Shown in pieces: positions 17,964 through 26,291 of a stretch of DNA of 64,000 nucleotides. Position 1 is the stretch's first letter. Each line of letters begins with the position of its first letter. The stretch lies in contig DAINRQ010000007.1 in NCBI GenBank assembly GCA_036741775.1, positions 48,173-112,172 on the forward strand, read 5' to 3'. The notes beneath the pieces are model-generated. The model worked only from the letters and a program-made list of their open reading frames with translations, had not been told where the DNA came from and searched no databases. The stretch is from JAJKIV01 sp036741775. GTDB lineage: Bacteria > Gemmatimonadota > Gemmatimonadetes > Gemmatimonadales > Gemmatimonadaceae. A program made the translations under genes and the position numbers.

Positions 17964-18590
17964 ACGTGCCGCGATCGCTCGCCTGAGATCATCGAGGCTC
18001 GCGCCGACAGCACGCAACGCGACGAGCGTGTGATACAAGAGGTCGGCTGCTTCCTCTGTCGCGCGCGTGCGGTCGCCGTCGGCGCACGCCGTCACGAGCT
18101 CTGCGCATTCCTCTCCGAGCTTCTTGAGTCGAAGGTTCCTGTCGCCGAGCAGGCGCCGCGTATAGCTGGGTCGTGCCGCCGACTCATCGCTCCCGGTCTC
18201 AGCGTCGCCGACCCGTTCGGCGATCGTTGTATCGAGCGCGCCGAGCGCGTCGGCCGGCGCGGCCGACATCGCGAAACACGACGCCGTTCCCGTGTGACAG
18301 GCTGGCCCGGCCGGATGGACACGAGCGAGGACCGCGTCGGAGTCACAGTCGGTTTCGAGTGAAACGACGCGCTGTACGTGGCCGCTCGTCGCACCCTTGT
18401 GCCACAGGCCTCGCGATCGGGACCGATAGTGCATCTCGCCGGTTGCGAGCGTCCGCTCGAGCGCTTCGCGGTCGGCGAAGGCCGTCATGAGGACGGCGCC
18501 GGAGGTCGCGTCCTGCGCGATGACGGGGACCACCCCCCCGCCCTTCGCGAAGTCGATCGCATCGAGGTCGAGGCGTCTCGCGTTAGGCAC
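17952..18590 (-). CDS. hisI: Bifunctional phosphoribosyl-AMP cyclohydrolase / phosphoribosyl-ATP pyrophosphatase HisIE
   Basis: A 212-residue fusion carrying out steps 2 and 3 of histidine synthesis. The N-terminal HisI domain (to about 115) has WHKGATSGHVQ, the metal-binding DCDSDAVL, and GPACHTGTASCF. The C-terminal HisE domain has LGEECAELVTACADGDR and EEAADLLYHTLVAL. GTG 18590 gives VPNARRLDLDAIDF, and its first bases overlap the hisN stop codon (GTGCCTAA), matching the overlaps elsewhere in this operon. Starts further upstream would lie inside hisN. It is the last gene of the his operon, and its 3' end is built from a 10-bp tandem repeat. Confidence 0.96.
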   Translation of the reverse strand: MPNARRLDLDAIDFAKGGGVVPVIAQDATSGAVLMTAFADREALERTLATGEMHYRSRSRGLWHKGATSGHVQRVVSLETDCDSDAVLARVHPAGPACHTGTASCFAMSAAPADALGALDTTIAERVGDAETGSDESAARPSYTRRLLGDRNLRLKKLGEECAELVTACADGDRTRATEEAADLLYHTLVALRAVGASLDDLRRAIAARRRE

Positions 18591-19401
18591 GCGATCCGTC
18601 CAGCGGGCTGGCCGCACCCGCACGCCACGGAACACCGAGCCGCGCGCGGACTGGCTCCGCAAGCCGACCGTTCGTGGCGACGGCACCGCTGCCGAAGGGC
18701 GTAACGCGACCGTTCCAGTCGCTGAACTCGCCGCCGGCCTCGCGCACGACGGGTACGAGTGCCGCGGCGTCCCACGGAGACATCAGGTCGTCCACCATCG
18801 CGTCGGCACGCCCGGTCGCGACAAGCAGATACCCGTAGCAGTCCCCCCACGTCCGGACGATTGCCGCGTCTCCCGCCAGAGACGCCCACCTGCTTCCGCG
18901 ATCCGGATGCTTCGGAAAGCGGTCGTCGGTCGTCAGGAGCGTCGCCTCCGCAATGGCGTCGGTTTCCGAGACGCGGGTGCGCACGCCGTTCCACCAACAC
19001 CCCTCGCCTATCGCGGCGGTGGCGATCTCGTCGACGGCCGGGCAATACACGGCCCCGGCGAGCACATCGTCACCACGAGCGACGGCGATCAACGTTCCCC
19101 AGAGCGGGACGCCGCGGACGAAGCTCTTCGTCCCGTCGATCGGGTCGATGAACCAGCGGCGCCCGGATTCGTCGCCTTGCGCACCGAACTCCTCCCCGAG
19201 CACCGCGTCGCCTGGGAACCGGCGTTCTATCCACTCGCGTGCCGCCACTTCCGCCGCGCGATCAGCCATCGTCACAGGACTCCCATCACCCTTCGTCTCG
19301 ATATCGAGGCGGGTGCGGAAGTGCCCGAGGGCAACGTTGCCCGCGACCCGCGCGGCGTCCGCAACCGCCTCCATCAGGTCGGCGAATCGGTCGGCGGTCA
19401 T
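18583..19401 (-). CDS. hisN: Histidinol-phosphate phosphatase, inositol-monophosphatase type (HisN)
   Basis: A 272-residue Mg-dependent phosphatase of the inositol monophosphatase family. Metal-binding motifs are GEEFG near residue 70, WFIDPIDGTKSFVRG near 88-102, and WDAAALVPVVREAGG near 218. Within a his operon it should dephosphorylate L-histidinol phosphate, the step done elsewhere by HisB-N or the PHP enzyme. The HisB here is monofunctional, which supports that role. The ATG overlaps the hisF stop as ATGA. Confidence 0.92.
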   Translation of the reverse strand: MTADRFADLMEAVADAARVAGNVALGHFRTRLDIETKGDGSPVTMADRAAEVAAREWIERRFPGDAVLGEEFGAQGDESGRRWFIDPIDGTKSFVRGVPLWGTLIAVARGDDVLAGAVYCPAVDEIATAAIGEGCWWNGVRTRVSETDAIAEATLLTTDDRFPKHPDRGSRWASLAGDAAIVRTWGDCYGYLLVATGRADAMVDDLMSPWDAAALVPVVREAGGEFSDWNGRVTPFGSGAVATNGRLAEPVRARLGVPWRAGAASPLDGSRA

Positions 19402-20156
19402 GCGGCGCGGACCGGCAGATTGTGTGCGTGCATAGCCCGCTTGATCTCCCGAACGGTGGTGACGCGATCGTGCACGATACCGGCGACGAGCGCCGCATCG
19501 GCGCGTCCACGGATGATCGCGTCGCAAACGTCGTCGGCCGACCCCGCACCGCCACTCGCGATGACGGGAACGTCTACCGCGTCGGCGATGGCCGAGGTGA
19601 GCTCGAGGTCGTAGCCGAGTCGCGAGCCGTCGCGATCGATGCTCGTGACGAGAAGCTCTCCCGCGCCTCGCTCGACACTCTCCATCGCCCACTCCACCGC
19701 GTCGAGCGGCGTCGGGGTCCGGCCGCCGTGCGTATGGACTCGCCAAACTGTCCCGTCCCGCTTCGCGTCGATGCTCACCACGACGCACTGGGCTCCGAAC
19801 CGATTGGCGCACTCCGACAGCATGGCCGGCGACGCGACGGCGGCCGTGTTCACGCCGACCTTGTCGGCACCGGCGCGCAGGACACGCGCCACGTCCTCCG
19901 CGGATCGAACGCCGCCGCCAATGGTCAACGGCACGAACAATCGCTCGGCCGTTCGCCGCGCGAGATCGAGGAGGGTGGCACGCTCCTCGGCGCTCGCGGA
20001 GATGTCGAGGTAGACGATCTCGTCGGCCCCCTCACGCTCGTAGTGCTCGGCCAGCTGGACCGGATCGCCGATGTCACGCAACGACTCGAACTGAACGCCT
20101 TTCACGACACGCCCCGCCTTCACGTCGAGACACACGATGACCCGCCGCGTCACCAT
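19398..20156 (-). CDS. hisF: Imidazole glycerol phosphate synthase, cyclase subunit HisF
   Basis: A 252-residue (beta/alpha)8 barrel that uses ammonia from HisH to make IGP and AICAR. Catalytic aspartates are in CLDVKAGRVVKG near residue 10 and SIDAKRDG near 128. The phosphate-binding loops LTIGGGVRS and VIASGGAGS are present. It begins MVTRRVIVCLD and overlaps the end of hisB by 7 bp. Length is standard. Confidence 0.98.
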   Translation of the reverse strand: MVTRRVIVCLDVKAGRVVKGVQFESLRDIGDPVQLAEHYEREGADEIVYLDISASAEERATLLDLARRTAERLFVPLTIGGGVRSAEDVARVLRAGADKVGVNTAAVASPAMLSECANRFGAQCVVVSIDAKRDGTVWRVHTHGGRTPTPLDAVEWAMESVERGAGELLVTSIDRDGSRLGYDLELTSAIADAVDVPVIASGGAGSADDVCDAIIRGRADAALVAGIVHDRVTTVREIKRAMHAHNLPVRAA

Positions 20157-20677
20157 CGTACGGCCCCCTTGGTGCTGAACACAACGCCGGAGTCCGCGAG
20201 CGCGTCGTGCAGCGACATGCCAAGCGCTTTGAACGCGGCTTCCACGACGTGGTGGCGATCCTCTCCGCGGAGGACACGTACGTGCACCGTGGCGCGCGCG
20301 TTGTCCGCGAACGACCGGAACCAGTGATCGTAAAGCGAGCTCGGTACGGGCCCGCAGTAATACGGACGGCCGCCGAGATCCAACGCGACCTCGACGAGCG
20401 CGTCGTCCATGGGGAGCACCCGATGCGCGTAGCGCGCGCACGTGGCCGGCGTGAAGTCGGCGATCGCGGCGCCGAACGCGATGCCGACGTCCTCGATGAG
20501 GTGATGCCGGAGGTCGCCACTGGCGTCGAGAGTCAGGTCGAGCCGAGAGTAGCGAGCGAGCGTCGTCATCATGTGGTCGAGGAAGCGCAGGCCCGTCGCC
20601 ACCGTCGCTCGGCCGGTGCCCCGCATGATCTCCAAACGAATGCGCGTTTCGGAGGTCTCCCGCTGCACGAGGGTCAT
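20150..20677 (-). CDS. hisB: Imidazoleglycerol-phosphate dehydratase HisB (monofunctional)
   Basis: A 175-residue dehydratase with both metal-binding motifs, LRHHLIEDVG near 57-66 and DRHHVVEAAFKALG near 143-156, and FLDHMM near 32. It lacks the N-terminal histidinol-phosphatase domain of the enteric bifunctional enzyme; HisN supplies that activity. Length is slightly shorter than the usual 195-200. It overlaps hisA by 4 bp. Confidence 0.97.
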   Translation of the reverse strand: MTLVQRETSETRIRLEIMRGTGRATVATGLRFLDHMMTTLARYSRLDLTLDASGDLRHHLIEDVGIAFGAAIADFTPATCARYAHRVLPMDDALVEVALDLGGRPYYCGPVPSSLYDHWFRSFADNARATVHVRVLRGEDRHHVVEAAFKALGMSLHDALADSGVVFSTKGAVRW

Positions 20678-21387
20678 TCCGAGAACTCCTCCGCTGCTTG
20701 CCAGGGGTCGATTGCGCCGGTGTACAGCGCCATGCCGATCACCGCCGCCGCAACACCGCGATCGGCCAGCGCACGCAGGTCCGCGAGCGAGCCGATTCCC
20801 CCGGACGCGTATACCGGAAACGGCGCGGCCTCGACAACGTCCTCCATCAGAAACAGGTCAGCGCCCTGCATCCGGCCCTCACGGTGTACCGCGGTAACGA
20901 GCAGCCCGGCGAGCGGGAGCGACGCGAGCTCCTCCGTGACGTCCGTGATGTCGCGCGGCAGGGTCCGAGACCAGCCATGCGTGACCACGCGCCGGTCGCG
21001 CACGTCCGCCGCGACGAGAACCTCGTTAGGCCACGCGGTCGCGACGCGCTCCAGCCAGTCCGCATCCTCGAGCGCCCGGGTGCCGACGACGACGGCGCCA
21101 GCGCCGTCCGCGAGCAGCTCCTCGACCTGTGCGGCGTGCCGGACGCCACCTCCCACCTGGACATGTGCCGAGATGTCGCGAAGGATCTCGTGGACCAGCC
21201 CGCGGTTCGACCCCCGCCCCGTCGCGGCGTCGAGATCGACCACGTGTAATCGGCGAAAGCCGAACCGGGTCCAATCGCGGGCGACACCAACGGGGTCCTC
21301 GAGTCGAACCCGCTCCTGCGTGTACTCTCCGCCGACGAGTTGCACACATGCGCCGCCGCGAAGATCCACCGCGGGGATGGCGATCAT
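20674..21387 (-). CDS. hisA: ProFAR isomerase HisA
   Basis: A 237-residue barrel that isomerises ProFAR to PRFAR. It starts MIAIPAVDLRGGACVQL with the catalytic Asp at residue 8. The second catalytic region is VAADVRDRRVVTHGW, and the phosphate loops are VGGGVRHA and YASGGIGS. Its start overlaps the end of hisH (4 bp). Confidence 0.97.
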   Translation of the reverse strand: MIAIPAVDLRGGACVQLVGGEYTQERVRLEDPVGVARDWTRFGFRRLHVVDLDAATGRGSNRGLVHEILRDISAHVQVGGGVRHAAQVEELLADGAGAVVVGTRALEDADWLERVATAWPNEVLVAADVRDRRVVTHGWSRTLPRDITDVTEELASLPLAGLLVTAVHREGRMQGADLFLMEDVVEAAPFPVYASGGIGSLADLRALADRGVAAAVIGMALYTGAIDPWQAAEEFSE

Positions 21388-21986
21388 TGTCGGGCCTCGT
21401 CGAGAAAGGCTTGGAGGAAACGCAGTCCGGGGAGCGAGCTCTTCTCCGGATGAAACTGCACTCCCACCGTCCGTCCGGCGCGCACGACCGCTGGGAATCG
21501 GTCAGTGTCGTGGACACTCCACGCACGAACCACGTCGGGGTCATCGGGACGACAGACGTAGCTGTTCGCGTAGTAGACGTGGTCGAGAGGCGCCTGCTGC
21601 AAGAGCGCGTCGCGCGGCTCATCGATCGTGTTCCAGCCGATCTGCGGTACGCGGCGCGCCGTCAGCTTCGTCACTTGGCCCGGGATGAGGCCCAGCCCGG
21701 GTGTGGTGTCGTCCGCTTCGTCACTGTGGTCGAAGAGCAGCTGCATGCCGAGGCAGATGCCGAGGCACGGAAGGCCCAGCTGCAGTGCATCACGCATGCG
21801 CTCACGGCCTGGCGTTAGGCGCCCCGCGGCCGTGCCGAACGCGCCGACGCCAGGGAGGACGAGCGCGTCCGTGTCGATCGAGCGGACCGGATCGGCCTGG
21901 ACCACAACGTCCGCGCCCGCGGCCGCGATGGCCTTGGTGAGCGAGTGGATGTTGCCCGCGCCGTAATCGAAGATCGTGACCCTCAT
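21384..21986 (-). CDS. hisH: Imidazole glycerol phosphate synthase, glutamine amidotransferase subunit HisH
   Basis: A 200-residue class I amidotransferase that supplies ammonia to HisF. The nucleophile is Cys78 in LGICLGMQLLF, with the His-Glu pair in VQFHPEKSS near the C-terminus. It starts MRVTIFDYGAGNIHS at ATG 21986 and overlaps hisC by 4 bp. Longer frames extend into hisC antisense-free sequence and are not needed. Confidence 0.98.
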   Translation of the reverse strand: MRVTIFDYGAGNIHSLTKAIAAAGADVVVQADPVRSIDTDALVLPGVGAFGTAAGRLTPGRERMRDALQLGLPCLGICLGMQLLFDHSDEADDTTPGLGLIPGQVTKLTARRVPQIGWNTIDEPRDALLQQAPLDHVYYANSYVCRPDDPDVVRAWSVHDTDRFPAVVRAGRTVGVQFHPEKSSLPGLRFLQAFLDEARQ

Positions 21987-23092
21987 CGCGCCTCCGGCGG
22001 GGCTGCGTCCGATGAGCGCGCGACGGTGTCTCGCGCCGACACCAGGGCCTCGAGCGCACGCTCCATCAGCGGCCAGGGCCCGATCGTCACCCGGATCGCG
22101 TCGCCGATGCCGCGGAGCCGCCCGTACGGGCGCAACGCCACGCCATGCGCGCGAGCCAGGTGTGAAATGCGCGGCGCGTCCGCAATCGGCACCAGTACGA
22201 AATTCGCGGATGACGGAAGCGGGTGAAAACCGCTCGCGCGCAATGCGGCGACGAACCGTTCGCGGTTCGCGCGCGCGCGCGCCGCGCAGTCGTGCATCCA
22301 TTGTACGTCCTCTCGTACGGCGCACGCGGCGGCGCGTTCGCCGGGCGCGTTCTCCTTATAGGGGCCCCGGACTTTCTCGATCTCGCGAACGAGCGCCGCG
22401 CTCCCCGCGCCGTACCCGATGCGAAACCCGGCCATGCCGAACGCCTTCGATAGCGTGCGCGTCACGAGTACGCGGTCGTGTCTCGGCGCGTCCGAGACTC
22501 GTCCCTCACCGCTGAACTCCGCATAGGCCTCGTCGAGAATCACGATCCCCGCGGCGCGCTCGATCACGCGATCGACCGCGGTCCGACTCGCGCAGGATCC
22601 CGTGGGATTGTTCGGCGAGCAGACATAGATGATGCGCGCTCCCGTAGCGACCAACGCGTCCGCGTCAACATCCCTCTTGGCCGTGAACGGGACCGGAACC
22701 GGAACGAGTCCGTTCACCTGCGCGAACACCGGGATCATGCTGAACGTCGGGTCGGAAAACGCGAGCGACTCTCCCGGCTCGGCGAACGCGCGTATGGCGG
22801 AGTCGATCACGTCGTCCGATCCGCACCCCGTGACGATCTCGTCGACACGAACGCCAGCATACTCGGCCAACGCCTCCCGCAGCCGGCGAGTGTGGAGCCC
22901 CGGATAGCGAGTAACATCTTCCGCCCCACTGTTGGCTAACTCACGCAGCGCGGCCGGCGGTGCCCCGAACAGGTTCGTGTTGTCGCTCAGATCGACGTCG
23001 CAGGCGGTGCGCTCAGTCGGGTACGGCACGACGTCACGCAGGGTGGCGCGTCCGAGGCGCAACGACTCGCTGACGAACACAGGTTCCGTCAC
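21983..23092 (-). CDS. hisC: Histidinol-phosphate aminotransferase HisC
   Basis: A fold-type I PLP aminotransferase of about 369 residues. Visible motifs are DLSDNTNLFG, VTGCGSDDVID (cofactor phosphate), CSPNNPTGS, ILDEAYAEF, and the PLP lysine in TRTLSKAFGMAGFRIG. I prefer GTG 23092, which overlaps the hisD stop as GTGA like the other junctions. GTG 23107 would add five residues. The enzyme converts imidazole-acetol phosphate to histidinol phosphate. Confidence 0.96.
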   Translation of the reverse strand: MTEPVFVSESLRLGRATLRDVVPYPTERTACDVDLSDNTNLFGAPPAALRELANSGAEDVTRYPGLHTRRLREALAEYAGVRVDEIVTGCGSDDVIDSAIRAFAEPGESLAFSDPTFSMIPVFAQVNGLVPVPVPFTAKRDVDADALVATGARIIYVCSPNNPTGSCASRTAVDRVIERAAGIVILDEAYAEFSGEGRVSDAPRHDRVLVTRTLSKAFGMAGFRIGYGAGSAALVREIEKVRGPYKENAPGERAAACAVREDVQWMHDCAARARANRERFVAALRASGFHPLPSSANFVLVPIADAPRISHLARAHGVALRPYGRLRGIGDAIRVTIGPWPLMERALEALVSARDTVARSSDAAPPEAR

Positions 23093-24390
23093 GACGACTG
23101 CCTCCACGCGCGAGCAGCGCTGGCGTGGGCGGCAAGCCCTTCGGCGTCCGCAAACACAGCGACGTCAGCGGCGAGACGCGCCGCCGCCGCGCGGTCGATA
23201 CGCTGATACGTCGTCCAGCGCACGAAGTCGAGAGTGTTCAGCCCCGAGTACGAACGAGCGAGGCCACCGGTCGGCAAGACGTGATTCGCCCCCGTCATGT
23301 AATCTCCGAACGCGACCGAGCTCGTCTCGCCGAGAAACACGGTGCCGGCGTTGCGAACATCCTTCAACACCGAGTCGGGATCCTTCACGGCGAGCAAAAG
23401 GTGCTCCGGCGCAAACTCGTTCGCGAACGACACGGCCTCGGCGATCGATGACGCGACGAGCAGGGCGCCCCGAGCCCGGAGCGCCCGCTCGATGATGCCG
23501 CGTCGCTCCTGTGCTGGGAAAAGGCGTTCGAGCTCGGTCGCAACCCGGTCGCCACATTCACGTCCAACGGCTAACACTACGACCGCGGCGTCCGGGTCGT
23601 GCTCAGCCTGGGCGAACACTTCGCCGGCGACGTGAACAGCGCTGGCCGTGTCGTCGGCCACCACGAGCAACTCGCTCGGACCCGCCGGTGCATCTATGGC
23701 GACGACGTCGGACACGAGCAGCTTTGCCTGGGTGACGAACGCGTTGCCCGGGCCGACGATGCGGTCCATCCGCGGGACGGTCTCGGTGCCATACGCCATG
23801 GCCGCGATCGCCCCCGCGCCACCGATGGCGAACACGCGGTCCGCGCCGGCGAGCTCGGCGGCGGCGAGCGTCGTCGCCGCCGGCAGGCCGGTCGCGCCGG
23901 GGGGCGAACATACGATCACCTCGTCTACACCTGCGACACGCGCGGGAATGACACCCATGAGCACACTGCTCGGATACGCGGCGCGTCCACCCGGCGCGTA
24001 GACTCCGACTCGGCGCAGGGGATCGGGACGACGCCCGACGAGAACCCCGGGCTCCGTATACGTCTCGACCACCTGCGGCAGCGACGCGCTGTGGGCGGCA
24101 CGGAGGTTCGCCACTGCGCGTTCCATCGCGGCCCGGAGTGCCGGGCTCACCGCACCTAACGCCTCCCGCCACGCCGGCCGCGGCACCTCCAGCGACGATA
24201 GGCGGACCTTGTCGTACTCGCGGGCCAACGAGATCAACGCGGCGTCACCGTCGCGGCGCACGACGTCGATGATCGCCTCGCAAGTCGTCCGCACCATGTC
24301 ATCGCTCGGCCGCACGCGCTCGAGCAGGTGCAACCGCTCGTCGCCTAACGAGGTGAGTGGCCCCCGGAACCGGATCCGCAGCTCGCTCAT
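23089..24390 (-). CDS. hisD: Histidinol dehydrogenase HisD
   Basis: A 433-residue zinc enzyme performing the last two oxidations to L-histidine. Motifs are VGPGNAFVTQAK, AGPSELLVVAD, the zinc- and substrate-binding AEHDPDAAVV, EFAPEHLLLAV and GANHVLPTGGLARSYSGL. Length matches the family. It overlaps hisG by 4 bp. Confidence 0.98.
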   Translation of the reverse strand: MSELRIRFRGPLTSLGDERLHLLERVRPSDDMVRTTCEAIIDVVRRDGDAALISLAREYDKVRLSSLEVPRPAWREALGAVSPALRAAMERAVANLRAAHSASLPQVVETYTEPGVLVGRRPDPLRRVGVYAPGGRAAYPSSVLMGVIPARVAGVDEVIVCSPPGATGLPAATTLAAAELAGADRVFAIGGAGAIAAMAYGTETVPRMDRIVGPGNAFVTQAKLLVSDVVAIDAPAGPSELLVVADDTASAVHVAGEVFAQAEHDPDAAVVVLAVGRECGDRVATELERLFPAQERRGIIERALRARGALLVASSIAEAVSFANEFAPEHLLLAVKDPDSVLKDVRNAGTVFLGETSSVAFGDYMTGANHVLPTGGLARSYSGLNTLDFVRWTTYQRIDRAAAARLAADVAVFADAEGLAAHASAARAWRQSS

Positions 24391-25253
24391 GGCATGAGCC
24401 TCTCGATTCGCGTGACGAGAATCCCGGCGCCGCCGAGCGCCTTCAGTTCGGCGATCGTGCGGTACACCGATGCCGCGGGGACCACTGCGTGCACGGCAAC
24501 GTGCTGACCGCCGTTCAGGATGTCGATGACGGTCGGTCCGTTGAGCCCGGGCAGCACCTGGCGCACCTGGTCGAGTGCGTCGCGAGGGACATTCGCCATC
24601 ACATACCGCTGCCCGCGCGCGTGCAGCACGCTATCGAGTGCCGTCACGAGCTCGCCGAGCGCCCGGCGCTTGGGACCGTCCGTCGATGGACCGGAATCGC
24701 GGCGCGTGACGAGCCGGGCGGACGACTCGAGCACCGTTGCGACTTCGCGCAGACCGTTGACCTTCAGCGTCGATCCTGTCGACGTCAGATCGACGACCAC
24801 GTCGGCGATTCCGAGATGCGGTGCGATCTCGGCCGCGCCGGATACCGGAACGACCTCGACATCGCGGCCAGCCTCCCTGAAGAACCGTCGCGTGACGCGT
24901 GGGAAGGCGGTGGCGACGCGGCACGCACCAATGTCTGCGAGCGACGTGACGCCGCTGTCGTCCCTGGCCGCGACGACGAGACGACAGCGGCCGAAATCGA
25001 GATCGAGGCGCACGTCGAGGTCGCGCTCCGATTCGCAGACGAGATCCCACCCCGTAATGCCCGCATCGGCAGCGCCGTCAGCCACGAATTCCGGAATGTC
25101 CTGGGCGCGAACGAAGATCGCCTCGAACTCGCCCCCGAGCGACGCCGACAGGGCGCGGTCGCCGCGCGCGCGCACGGGCAGCCCCGCGTCCTCGAACAGT
25201 TCGCGCGTTTCTTCAGCGAGCCGCCCTTTGTTGGGAAGCGCGATCTTCAACAT
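24387..25253 (-). CDS. hisG: ATP phosphoribosyltransferase HisG, long form
   Basis: A 288-residue first enzyme of histidine synthesis. It begins MLKIALPNKGRLAEET and has GITGWDLVCE, the PRPP-binding DLTSTGSTLKVNGL and a C-terminal ACT-like regulatory domain (from about residue 205, NVPRDALDQVRQVLPGLNGPTV), so it is the feedback-inhibited long form that needs no HisZ. ATG 25253 is chosen; the next in-frame ATG upstream (25292) lies within the leader terminator. This is the first structural gene behind the hisL attenuator. Confidence 0.97.
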   Translation of the reverse strand: MLKIALPNKGRLAEETRELFEDAGLPVRARGDRALSASLGGEFEAIFVRAQDIPEFVADGAADAGITGWDLVCESERDLDVRLDLDFGRCRLVVAARDDSGVTSLADIGACRVATAFPRVTRRFFREAGRDVEVVPVSGAAEIAPHLGIADVVVDLTSTGSTLKVNGLREVATVLESSARLVTRRDSGPSTDGPKRRALGELVTALDSVLHARGQRYVMANVPRDALDQVRQVLPGLNGPTVIDILNGGQHVAVHAVVPAASVYRTIAELKALGGAGILVTRIERLMP

Positions 25254-25292
25254 GATGAGCCGACAGGTTCGAAATGGTGGACGAAAAAACAA

Positions 25293-25315
25293 AGGCCCGT
25301 CCTGCTGGACGGGCC
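25293..25315 (-). terminator. Leader terminator (attenuator) of the his operon
   Basis: On the minus strand a 9-bp stem GGCCCGTCC with a 4-nt loop is followed immediately by TTTGTTTTTTCG, a strong intrinsic terminator. It lies 40 nt before the hisG start and 45 nt after the stop codon of the His-rich leader peptide. Its 5' arm can instead pair with the end of the leader peptide gene: 25311-25320 against 25374-25383, 9 of 10 positions. That makes an antiterminator. Confidence 0.88.
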
Positions 25316-25360
25316 GCGGCGGTCGCTGATCGGAGGCAGTTGGTTCAACCGCTCATCCGT

Positions 25361-25432
25361 TCACGCGCGATCTGCCCCGGCCCCGAGGCCATGGCGGTAA
25401 TGCGCGTGATGGTGGCGGCGAATGGTCTTCAT
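25361..25432 (-). CDS. hisL: His operon leader peptide (attenuation peptide)
   Basis: A 23-codon frame from ATG 25432 to TGA 25361. It begins MKTIRR and contains HHHAHYRH at residues 7-14, so five histidine codons fall within eight, far above chance. It lies directly upstream of the his leader terminator and hisG. By analogy with enteric hisL, ribosomes stalling at these codons when His-tRNA is scarce would leave codons 17-20 free to form the antiterminator. No clear Shine-Dalgarno precedes the ATG, but TTGACG at 25469-25464 suggests a promoter close enough for a leaderless or nearly leaderless start. This arrangement is read from sequence; function is inferred. Confidence 0.88.
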   Translation of the reverse strand: MKTIRRHHHAHYRHGLGAGADRA

Positions 25433-25571
25433 GGCACGGAACGTAACGGCGTGAGGAACGCCCCGTCAATCGCGGGCGAATCAGTCGCGGCGGCCAGCCC
25501 GGGACGCCTGGCATTCCACCCGCGTGGTCCCGTATCTGCAGCGCGGCAGCGTCGACGCGGGATTGGTCGAA

Positions 25572-25600
25572 TTGCTTTCCCGCATGCATGTGAATAAATT
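25572..25600 (+). promoter_or_regulatory. Probable sigma-70-type promoter of the cupredoxin gene with inverted repeat
   Basis: TTGCTT (25572-25577) and TAAATT (25595-25600) are spaced by 17 bp. The -10 box lies inside a perfect inverted repeat GTGAAT-AA-ATTCAC (25590-25603). A second inverted repeat GAGACC-N10-GGTCTC lies at 25612-25633, in what would be the 5' leader. The repeats could be regulator sites for the cupredoxin gene or for the divergent his operon. Confidence 0.5.
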
Positions 25601-25682
25601 CACAATACTCTGAGACCATGGTCATGAGGTCTCGGTTTTCATTCACAAGCAGTTCTCTGTACGGCTCTGGAGGCCTCAGGAA

Positions 25683-26186
25683 ATGCGGTTTCTCGGATTT
25701 GCGGTCGCAGCGAGCGCGATCGTTCTCGGTGCGTGCGGCGGTGGTGGTGATAACCAGATGGACACCACGGCGACGGCGGCTCCCGCACCGAGCGATACTG
25801 GTGCAATGGCAGCGCCCGCCGGCGGTACAGGTGCCGCGGCACCAATCACCGGCACCACCCACGAAGTGAAGATGGTCGGCGATGACAAGGGCTACCGTTT
25901 CGAGCCCGCTGACATCACGGTCAAGCAGGGCGACGGCATCAAGTTCGTCATGGTGTCCGGCGGCCCGCATAACGTAGCGTTCGACCCGGCCACGATCCCG
26001 GCCGACGTCAAGCCGCAGCTCTCGGCTAACATGCCTAACCAGCAGGGCGAGCTCTCGAGCCCGCTCTACATGAACGCCGGCGAGTCCTACACGATCTCCT
26101 TCGCGGGCATCAAGCCGGGTAGCTACCCGTACCACTGCACGCCGCACCTCGCGATGAACATGAAGGGGACGATCACGGTCCAGTAA
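25683..26186 (+). CDS. Plastocyanin/azurin-like blue-copper lipoprotein
   Basis: A 167-residue exported cupredoxin. Lipobox LGAC at 15-18 with Cys18 as lipidation site is followed by an Ala/Thr/Pro-rich linker (about 20-57). The type I copper site is complete: His96 in GGPHNVAF, then C152-TP-H155-LA-M158 in the C-terminal loop. It probably shuttles electrons outside the cytoplasmic membrane. The gene is monocistronic, with its own promoter and a strong terminator at 26238-26268. Confidence 0.93.
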   Translation: MRFLGFAVAASAIVLGACGGGGDNQMDTTATAAPAPSDTGAMAAPAGGTGAAAPITGTTHEVKMVGDDKGYRFEPADITVKQGDGIKFVMVSGGPHNVAFDPATIPADVKPQLSANMPNQQGELSSPLYMNAGESYTISFAGIKPGSYPYHCTPHLAMNMKGTITVQ

Positions 26187-26237
26187 GTTCGGCGAGCGCT
26201 CAGCGCTCGATTCGATCTCACTGTTCCGCACACGAAG

Positions 26238-26268
26238 GGCGGAGGCGCGGCGTGCGCCTCCGCCTTTT
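26238..26268 (+). terminator. Intrinsic terminator after the cupredoxin gene
   Basis: An 11-bp perfect stem (GGCGGAGGCGC) with a 5-nt loop is followed by TTTTCC. Confidence 0.88.
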
Positions 26269-26291
26269 CCATCCTGCTCCGTGACGGCCGC

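Noticed and set aside
20207..21688. A 493-codon plus-strand frame opposite hisB and hisA
   Set aside because: It is antisense to two enzymes with full catalytic motifs. High G+C makes such frames common.
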